Positions 58,528 through 64,000 of a stretch of 64,000 nt of DNA are shown here, piece after piece. The notes beneath the pieces were generated by a model that was given only the letters and a program-made list of their open reading frames with translations, was not told the origin of the DNA and did not search any database. A program made the position numbers and the translations under genes. The stretch covers positions 1,550,001 through 1,614,000 of the forward strand of contig NZ_JACIET010000001.1 of NCBI RefSeq assembly GCF_014197015.1, in the 5' to 3' direction. Every line of letters starts with the position of its first letter. The first letter of the stretch is position 1. Origin of the DNA: Niveibacterium umoris (GTDB taxonomy: Bacteria > Pseudomonadota > Gammaproteobacteria > Burkholderiales > Rhodocyclaceae).

Positions 58528-59937
58528 TCAGAGAATTTCACGGACGTCGACGAAGCGACCAGCAATTGCCGCCGCCGCGGCCATGGCCGGGCTCACCAAA
58601 TGAGTACGCCCACCTGGCCCTTGACGACCTTCGAAGTTGCGATTGGACGTGGATGCGCACCGCTCACCCGGCTCCAGCCGGTCCGCGTTCATTGCGAGAC
58701 ACATCGAACAACCCGGCTCACGCCATTCAAAGCCGGCCGCCTTGAAGATCTTGTCGAGCCCTTCCGCTTCAGCCTGGCGCTTCACCAAACCCGAGCCCGG
58801 CACGACCAGCGCAAGCTTGACGTTGTCTGCGATACGTCTGCCGCGTGCAACCGCTGCGGCCTCACGCAGATCTTCGATACGCGAGTTCGTGCAGGACCCG
58901 ATGAAAACCTTGTCGATCGCGATTGAGGTGATCGGCATGCGCGGCGTCAAACCCATGTATTGCAGCGCGCGGCCGTAACCCTCGCGGCGCACCGGATCGG
59001 TTTCCTTCTCCGGATCGGGCACCAGGCCGTCGATCGTCGTCACCATCTCGGGAGACGTGCCCCAGGTGACTTGCGGCTGAATCTGCCGCGCATCGATCTC
59101 GACGATGCGGTCGAACTGAGCGCCGTGGTCTGACACCAGTGTGCGCCAGTACGCCACGGCCTGATCCCAGTGATCCCCCTTCGGGGCGAAATCACGGCCA
59201 CGCAAGTATTCAATCGTGACGTCATCAACGCCGACCAGACCGGCGCGTGCGCCCGCCTCGATCGCCATGTTGCACAGCGTCATCCGCCCTTCCATCGACA
59301 GCGCACGGATGGTCGAACCGCCGAATTCCATGGCGTAGCCGGTACCACCTGCAGTGCCAATTCGGCCGATGACGTGAAGCACGATGTCTTTGGCTGAGAC
59401 GCCTTTACCCAGCGGCCCATCAACCTTGATCAGCAGGGTTTTCGATTTCTTCTGCAGCAGGCACTGCGTCGCCATCACATGCTCGACTTCAGACGTGCCG
59501 ATGCCATGTGCCAGGCAAGCGAATGCACCGTGGGTCGATGTGTGGGAGTCGCCGCAAACGACCGTCATCCCGGGCAGCGTTGCGCCATTTTCTGGCCCGA
59601 TCACATGCACGATGCCTTGGCGCGCATCCTTAAACGGGAAGTACGCCTTGGCGCCAACAGCCCGGATGTTCGCGTCCAGGGTTTCGACCTGCAAACGAGA
59701 GATCGGGTCCTTGATGCCGGAGGCCCAGTCTTCGGTTGGCGTGTTGTGGTCTGCGGTCGCAACGATCGACCCGACGCGCCACGGCTTGCGACCTGCCAAC
59801 TTCAAGCCTTCATACGCTTGCGGACTTGTCACCTCGTGAACAAGGTGGCGATCGATATAGATCAGCGCCGTGCCGTCCTCTTCCTGGTGGACGACGTGGC
59901 TGTTCCAGAGTTTCTCGTACAGCGTATGAAGTGCCAT
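58528..59937 (-). CDS. leuC: 3-isopropylmalate dehydratase large subunit
   Basis: Aconitase-family subunit with a 4Fe-4S cluster, 469 aa. Motifs: [46 protein letters not shown], the cluster Cys in [20 protein letters not shown] and in [20 protein letters not shown], and [20 protein letters not shown]. The ATG at 59937 begins the standard N-terminus. It starts the leu unit; an AT-rich palindrome lies 23 bp upstream. Confidence 0.98.
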   Translation of the reverse strand: MALHTLYEKLWNSHVVHQEEDGTALIYIDRHLVHEVTSPQAYEGLKLAGRKPWRVGSIVATADHNTPTEDWASGIKDPISRLQVETLDANIRAVGAKAYFPFKDARQGIVHVIGPENGATLPGMTVVCGDSHTSTHGAFACLAHGIGTSEVEHVMATQCLLQKKSKTLLIKVDGPLGKGVSAKDIVLHVIGRIGTAGGTGYAMEFGGSTIRALSMEGRMTLCNMAIEAGARAGLVGVDDVTIEYLRGRDFAPKGDHWDQAVAYWRTLVSDHGAQFDRIVEIDARQIQPQVTWGTSPEMVTTIDGLVPDPEKETDPVRREGYGRALQYMGLTPRMPITSIAIDKVFIGSCTNSRIEDLREAAAVARGRRIADNVKLALVVPGSGLVKRQAEAEGLDKIFKAAGFEWREPGCSMCLAMNADRLEPGERCASTSNRNFEGRQGPGGRTHLVSPAMAAAAAIAGRFVDVREIL

Positions 59938-59960
59938 GCCCCGAAAACCGCAACAAAAAC

Positions 59961-59975
59961 ATAATCTTTGATTAT
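59961..59975. promoter_or_regulatory. 15-bp AT-rich palindrome upstream of leuC
   Basis: ATAATCTTTGATTAT is a perfect 6-3-6 inverted repeat 23 bp before the leuC start in an otherwise GC-rich region. It fits the T-N11-A shape of LysR-type sites and also includes -10-like sequence. It may be an operator, promoter element or both. Confidence 0.5.
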
Positions 59976-60058
59976 TTCACAGCAGCTTGATGCTGACCAG
60001 CCGGGATTGCGGCAGCGCAACAGAGAATCCTTGCCGCGTCAGTCGATCACGCCGCTGC

Positions 60059-60883
60059 TCAGTGGGCCTTGGCCTGCTCATACAAAGGCAGCACCTTTGC
60101 CGAATAGACCGCCAGATCCTTTTGCCGGGATTCCTGCGACGGGTGCGTGGACAGCCACTGCGGCGGCGCGCCGCCCGACACCTTGCCCATCTTTTCCCAC
60201 AGCGAGATTGCAGCGCGTGGGTCATAGCCAGCCCTGGCGGCAAGCTCGACGCCGATGCGGTCAGCCTCGGTTTCCTGCTCACGTGAGTTCGGCAGCGCAA
60301 ACATCGCCTGATACGCCATGCCGGCCATGTCCATACTCGCGCCGCTTGCGCCCAGGGCGATGCCAATCACGGTGAGTCCGAGCTGGGCATTCACCGCCTG
60401 GGAAGCACGCTCCCAGGCGTGTTCGCGCAGCGCGTGCGCAATTTCGTGCCCCATCACCGCCGCCAGCTCGTCGTCCGTGATCTTCAACTGCTCAATCAGA
60501 CCCGAGTAGACCGCGATTTTCCCGCCAGGCATGCACCAGGCGTTGACCTCCTTGGATGCCAGGACATTGACCTCCCACTTCCAGCCGACGGCATCGGGGC
60601 GAAACGCCGCCACGGCTGGCGTGAGGCGTGCCGCGATGCGGCGAACGCGCTCGGTCTGATGGAGATCCACGTTCAGCGCATTCTTACGCTCAGCGTTCGT
60701 GACGACCTGCCGGTACTGCAGCGCCGCCTGCCTGTTAAGCGAATTCCGATTGACGAGCGGCGAAACGGTCTGCTTGCGCTCGACACCCACGGTGCCCGGC
60801 GCGGTGGTCTGCACCGTCGCGCACGCAACGGCCAGCACGCATACCAACCACACCGGCAGCGCGCGGGAAACGGAAAGACTCAT
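60059..60883 (-). CDS. M48 family metalloprotease, predicted outer-membrane lipoprotein (LoiP/YcaL-like)
   Basis: Periplasmic zinc protease of 274 aa. The signal segment ends in VLAVACA, a plausible lipobox with Cys at about 21. The zinc motif is HEIAHALREH and the third ligand is in EQETEADRIGVELAARAGYD; the surrounding NAWCMPGGKIAVYSGLIEQL and THPSQESRQKDL are typical of the LoiP/YcaL group that degrades misfolded outer-membrane proteins. ATG at 60883 follows AGGGG; 19 further upstream in-frame residues are unlikely. It follows aroC after 90 bp. Confidence 0.93.
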   Translation of the reverse strand: MSLSVSRALPVWLVCVLAVACATVQTTAPGTVGVERKQTVSPLVNRNSLNRQAALQYRQVVTNAERKNALNVDLHQTERVRRIAARLTPAVAAFRPDAVGWKWEVNVLASKEVNAWCMPGGKIAVYSGLIEQLKITDDELAAVMGHEIAHALREHAWERASQAVNAQLGLTVIGIALGASGASMDMAGMAYQAMFALPNSREQETEADRIGVELAARAGYDPRAAISLWEKMGKVSGGAPPQWLSTHPSQESRQKDLAVYSAKVLPLYEQAKAH

Positions 60884-60973
60884 TTCAAACCCCTGATGAC
60901 TTTGATTGACGTGCCGCGGAGTAGCCCGGTTCAGGCGCAACCAAGGGCAGCGGCCACCCCGCTGGCGAAGCGA

Positions 60974-62107
60974 TCAAGCACTCGGGCTCGGAATTTCCTG
61001 ATGCCCATCCGGCGCGAGACCGGCGATCCGCGGTGTAGTCACTTGCACATCGGCGTTCTGCGCACGGTGCCGCAGCGCGTGGTCGATCAGCACGAGCGCG
61101 AGCATGGCTTCCGCAATCGGGGTGGCGCGAATGCCGACACAGGGGTCGTGGCGGCCGGTTGTCATCATGTCGGTCGGTGCGCCGGCCAGATCGATAGAGC
61201 GACGGTCCTGCGGAATCGATGAGGTCGGCTTGATTGCGATCGAAACCCGCACGTCTTGGCCGGTTGACACGCCGCCCAGCACACCACCTGCATGGTTCGA
61301 GAGAAAGCCCGCCGGCGTCAGCTCGTCGCCATGCACCGTGCCACGTTGCGCGACGACGCCGAAGCCATCGCCAATTTCGACACCCTTCACCGCATTGATG
61401 CTCATCATCGCGTAGGCGATGTCCGCATCGAGGCGGTCGTAGACGGGTTCCCCCCAGCCAACGGGAACGCCACTTGCGACAACATCGATCCGCGCGCCAA
61501 TCGAATCGCGATCCGCACGGATCTCGTCCATGTAGGCTTCGAGCCGCGGCACGATCTCGTCGTTGGGTGCGAAGAACGCGTTCTCGCTGACGTGCTGCCA
61601 CGCTTTGAACGGGATCTTGATCTCGCCAAGTTCGCTCATGAATCCGCGGATCACGATTCCGAAACGCTCGCGCAACCATTTCTTGGCAATCGCGCCGGCT
61701 GCAACACGCACCGCCGTCTCACGCGCCGACGAACGGCCGCCGCCGCGATAGTCGCGGACACCGTATTTGTGCCAGTAGGTGTAGTCGGCATGGCCCGGCC
61801 GAAAGGTCTGCGAGATCTTTGAATAGTCCTGGCTACGCTGGTCGGTGTTGCGGATCAGCAGACCGATCGGATGGCCGGTGGTCTTGCCCTCGAATACCCC
61901 CGAAAGGATCTCGACCGCATCGGGCTCCTTGCGTTGCGTGACGTGGCGCGAGGTGCCGGGCTTGCGGCGGTCGAGTTCCGCCTGAATGTCTGCCTCGCAC
62001 AGCGCAAGCCCGGGCGGGCAGCCATCGACAACACAGCCGATCGCCGGACCATGCGATTCGCCAAAGGAAGTAACGGTGAAGAGCGTGCCTAGAGTGCTGC
62101 CGGACAT
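60974..62107 (-). CDS. aroC: Chorismate synthase
   Basis: Last step of the shikimate pathway, using reduced FMN; 377 aa. [60 protein letters not shown] and the C-terminal [19 protein letters not shown] are family signatures. The last residues ([15 protein letters not shown]) form a short extra tail. It lies between ilvN and the M48 protease gene. Confidence 0.98.
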   Translation of the reverse strand: MSGSTLGTLFTVTSFGESHGPAIGCVVDGCPPGLALCEADIQAELDRRKPGTSRHVTQRKEPDAVEILSGVFEGKTTGHPIGLLIRNTDQRSQDYSKISQTFRPGHADYTYWHKYGVRDYRGGGRSSARETAVRVAAGAIAKKWLRERFGIVIRGFMSELGEIKIPFKAWQHVSENAFFAPNDEIVPRLEAYMDEIRADRDSIGARIDVVASGVPVGWGEPVYDRLDADIAYAMMSINAVKGVEIGDGFGVVAQRGTVHGDELTPAGFLSNHAGGVLGGVSTGQDVRVSIAIKPTSSIPQDRRSIDLAGAPTDMMTTGRHDPCVGIRATPIAEAMLALVLIDHALRHRAQNADVQVTTPRIAGLAPDGHQEIPSPSA

Positions 62108-62180
62108 GGTGTATGCGTTCTGGTTGGCTTGCGGGGAGGCGCGAGTTTACCACCTCCCCTCTGCCGCCTTGCTCCAACGG

Positions 62181-62492
62181 TCACCGGAAGAAAGCTTCCA
62201 GTTGTTCAAAGACCGCATGATCGGCGCCATGCCGCCGCACGCTGATCACGTCTTCAAGCTTCTCGACCTGAAGCATCATCTGCGGCAGGCGGGCATCGTC
62301 ATGGACCAGCAACCAGATCCTGCTTTCGGCGCCACTCCCCACCGGCATGCAGAGAATCCCCTCCACGTTGAAAGCACGACGCGCAAACAAGCCGCAAACG
62401 TGCGTCATCACGCCAGGATGGTTGTGCACAGCCAGTTCCAGCACCGCCCGTTTCTGCGCTTGCGACAGCGCCGGGTTCGAGATTTCGCCCAT
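62181..62492 (-). CDS. ilvN: Acetolactate synthase small subunit, short IlvN type
   Basis: Regulatory ACT-domain subunit of acetohydroxyacid synthase, 103 aa. [36 protein letters not shown] and [20 protein letters not shown], then [11 protein letters not shown], cover one ACT domain. It lacks the C-terminal activation domain of IlvH-type subunits (about 160 aa), so it matches the shorter IlvN form. It starts 3 bp after the large-subunit stop. Confidence 0.92.
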   Translation of the reverse strand: MGEISNPALSQAQKRAVLELAVHNHPGVMTHVCGLFARRAFNVEGILCMPVGSGAESRIWLLVHDDARLPQMMLQVEKLEDVISVRRHGADHAVFEQLEAFFR

Positions 62493-62495
62493 GGC

Positions 62496-64000
62496 TCAGC
62501 CTCCGATCATTTCAGTATTGGCGGCCCCCGGCGGGACCATCGGGAAAACTTTCTGATTCACGTCGATCGAGCAATGAATCAGCGCCGGCCCCTTGGCGGC
62601 GAGCGCTTCCGCGAGCAATGCCCGCGGGTGGGCGCTGCGGTCCAGATCAACCGCTGCGAGCCCGAAGCCCTCCGCGATCCGGATGAAATCGGTCGGACGC
62701 TTGTAATCGGCTGCAAAGATCCGCTTGCCGTAGAAAAGGTCTTGCTGCTGGTGCACCAGGCCCAGTGACTGGTTGTTCATCAGGATGATCTTGACGTCGA
62801 CGCCCTCGTCCGCCGCCGTTGCCATTTCCTGGATGTTCATCTGCAGGCTGCCATCGCCTGAAAAACAAACAACCTTGCGTTGCGGTTCAGCCAGCGCAGC
62901 GCCAATCGCCGCAGGCAACCCGAAGCCCATGGTCCCCAGGCCGCCGGACGTGAGCCACTGACGCGGCCGCCGGAAGGGGTAGGTCTGGGCGACCCACATC
63001 TGATGCTGACCGACATCGGTGGTGATGATCGCCTCGTCATCCAGACTCGCGGCGACCGCGCTGACGAGGCCATAGTGGCTGCGCGGATCATCAAGCCCCG
63101 GGGTCAGAAGCGGATGGGCGCTGCGCAGGCTCGAAACGCGCGACAACCACTTCTTGCGCAACTGCACCTGAACATGGGGCAACAATGCGTCGAGCGCGGT
63201 GCTGACATCGCTCTGAATACCAAGGTGAGCAGTCTTGATCTTGTGGATTTCCGAGGCGTCGATATCGATGTGGATGATCCGGGCGTTCGGACAGAAGCGT
63301 GCGGCCTTGCCGATCGCACGGTCATCAAAACGGGCACCGACACAGATCAACAGGTCGGATTCCTCGAGGATCATGTTCGTGTGGCGCGCGCCGTGCATGC
63401 CGAGCATGCCGATCGACAGCGGATGGTCCGTCGGCATGGCGCCGAGCGCCATCAAGGTCATGGTTGTCGGCAGCCCGGCCTGCTCCGCCAGCGTCACGGC
63501 AAGGTGAGAGGCGCCCGATGCGATCACCCCCCCGCCCAGATACAGCACCGGCCGCTCCGCGCGGTTGATCATGTCGGCCGCCCGACTGATCGCATCCAGA
63601 TCAACTTCCGGCGCAGGAGTCGGCGCGACTGCGTCGATCACTGCCGGGGCGCGCACCTTTTGCATCTGCACGTCCTTCGGCACATCCACCCACACAGGAC
63701 CGGGGCGGCCGGACTGCGCGATCCGGAACGCGTCGGAAATCACCTGAGGAAGATGCTCTGCATTGCGCACCAGGTAATTGTGTTTGGTGATGGGAATCGA
63801 CAGCCCGTAGGTATCGACCTCCTGGAACGCATCGGTGCCAATCATCGCCAGTGGCACCTGCCCGGTGATGCAGACAAGAGGAATCGAGTCGAGCTTTGCA
63901 TCGGCGATTGCCGTCACAAGGTTGGTTGCACCCGGTCCGCTGGACGCAATGCAGACTCCGGGTTTACCCGAGGCACGCGCCATACCCTGCGCGATGAACC
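62496..64000 (-). CDS. ilvB: Acetolactate synthase large subunit, partial (N-terminus beyond window)
   Basis: ThDP-dependent enzyme at the head of branched-chain amino acid synthesis. The frame is open to the right edge, giving 500 visible codons; about 70 N-terminal residues including the catalytic Glu lie outside. Visible: FIAQGMARASGKPGVCIASS, GPGATNLVTAIADAKLDSIP, VDVPKDVQ, VGARFDDRAIGKAARFCPNA, and the ThDP site GDGSLQMNIQEMATAADEGV with the closing NN motif (ILMNNQSLGLVHQQQ). It is directly followed by the small subunit. Confidence 0.97.
   Translation of the reverse strand, partial: FIAQGMARASGKPGVCIASSGPGATNLVTAIADAKLDSIPLVCITGQVPLAMIGTDAFQEVDTYGLSIPITKHNYLVRNAEHLPQVISDAFRIAQSGRPGPVWVDVPKDVQMQKVRAPAVIDAVAPTPAPEVDLDAISRAADMINRAERPVLYLGGGVIASGASHLAVTLAEQAGLPTTMTLMALGAMPTDHPLSIGMLGMHGARHTNMILEESDLLICVGARFDDRAIGKAARFCPNARIIHIDIDASEIHKIKTAHLGIQSDVSTALDALLPHVQVQLRKKWLSRVSSLRSAHPLLTPGLDDPRSHYGLVSAVAASLDDEAIITTDVGQHQMWVAQTYPFRRPRQWLTSGGLGTMGFGLPAAIGAALAEPQRKVVCFSGDGSLQMNIQEMATAADEGVDVKIILMNNQSLGLVHQQQDLFYGKRIFAADYKRPTDFIRIAEGFGLAAVDLDRSAHPRALLAEALAAKGPALIHCSIDVNQKVFPMVPPGAANTEMIGG

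Overview
The window reads as a chromosomal segment of a GC-rich betaproteobacterium, most likely Rhodocyclales or a close relative. This is inferred from conserved gene neighbourhoods, not from a database search: bamE divergent from fur, hrcA-hemH, grpE-dnaK-dnaJ, and a long leftward run ilvB-ilvN-aroC-(M48 protease)-leuC-ecn-leuD-leuB-asd-fimV-truA-trpF-trpB-trpA-accD-folC-dedD-cvpA-purF. No rRNA, tRNA, CRISPR array or complete insertion sequence was seen.

Layout. 1-2.3 kb: 5' part of bamE, fur and a GT4 glycosyltransferase. 2.3-16.7 kb: an accessory type I secretion locus read leftward, with a giant RTX protein (about 3541 aa), an HlyB-type ABC exporter and an HlyD adaptor; no TolC gene is present. 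16.7-17.7 kb: a gene-poor gap containing a frameshifted IS5-family transposase remnant. 17.7-22.9 kb: recN, nadK, hrcA, hemH and a small membrane protein. 22.9-26.3 kb: an AP2-like protein, an EF-hand-type protein and a Ser/Thr kinase fused to a cyclic-nucleotide-binding domain. 26.3-30.3 kb: grpE, dnaK, dnaJ, with two clear sigma-32 promoters. 30.7-37.1 kb: two orphan solute-binding proteins, a Tat-exported PhoD-type phosphatase with a large insert, and a FabH-like synthase. 37.1-43.2 kb: cysS, then a rightward cell-envelope operon (TPR protein, L,D-transpeptidase, two cyclophilins, lpxH, a lone receiver domain). 43.2-64 kb: the conserved leftward amino-acid, purine, folate and fatty-acid biosynthesis run.

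How the genes work together. The RTX protein begins directly with calcium-binding repeats, has a candidate seven-bladed propeller and about four long-period modules, and ends in a type I secretion signal, so the adjacent ABC/HlyD pair probably exports it. The heat-shock genes have sigma-32 promoters with identical spacing, and HrcA is encoded nearby although no CIRCE element was seen. The leu, trp and ilv genes are tightly coupled by overlaps.

Most worth a second look: (1) a small ORF rich in Thr/Ile codons with three hairpins just upstream of asd, resembling a threonine-type attenuator leader; (2) the modular architecture of the RTX protein and its non-RTX island; (3) the AP2-like protein; (4) an entericidin-like lipoprotein inside the leu operon; (5) a 15-bp AT palindrome before leuC; (6) the roughly 140-residue Ala/Thr-rich insert in the PhoD-like enzyme.
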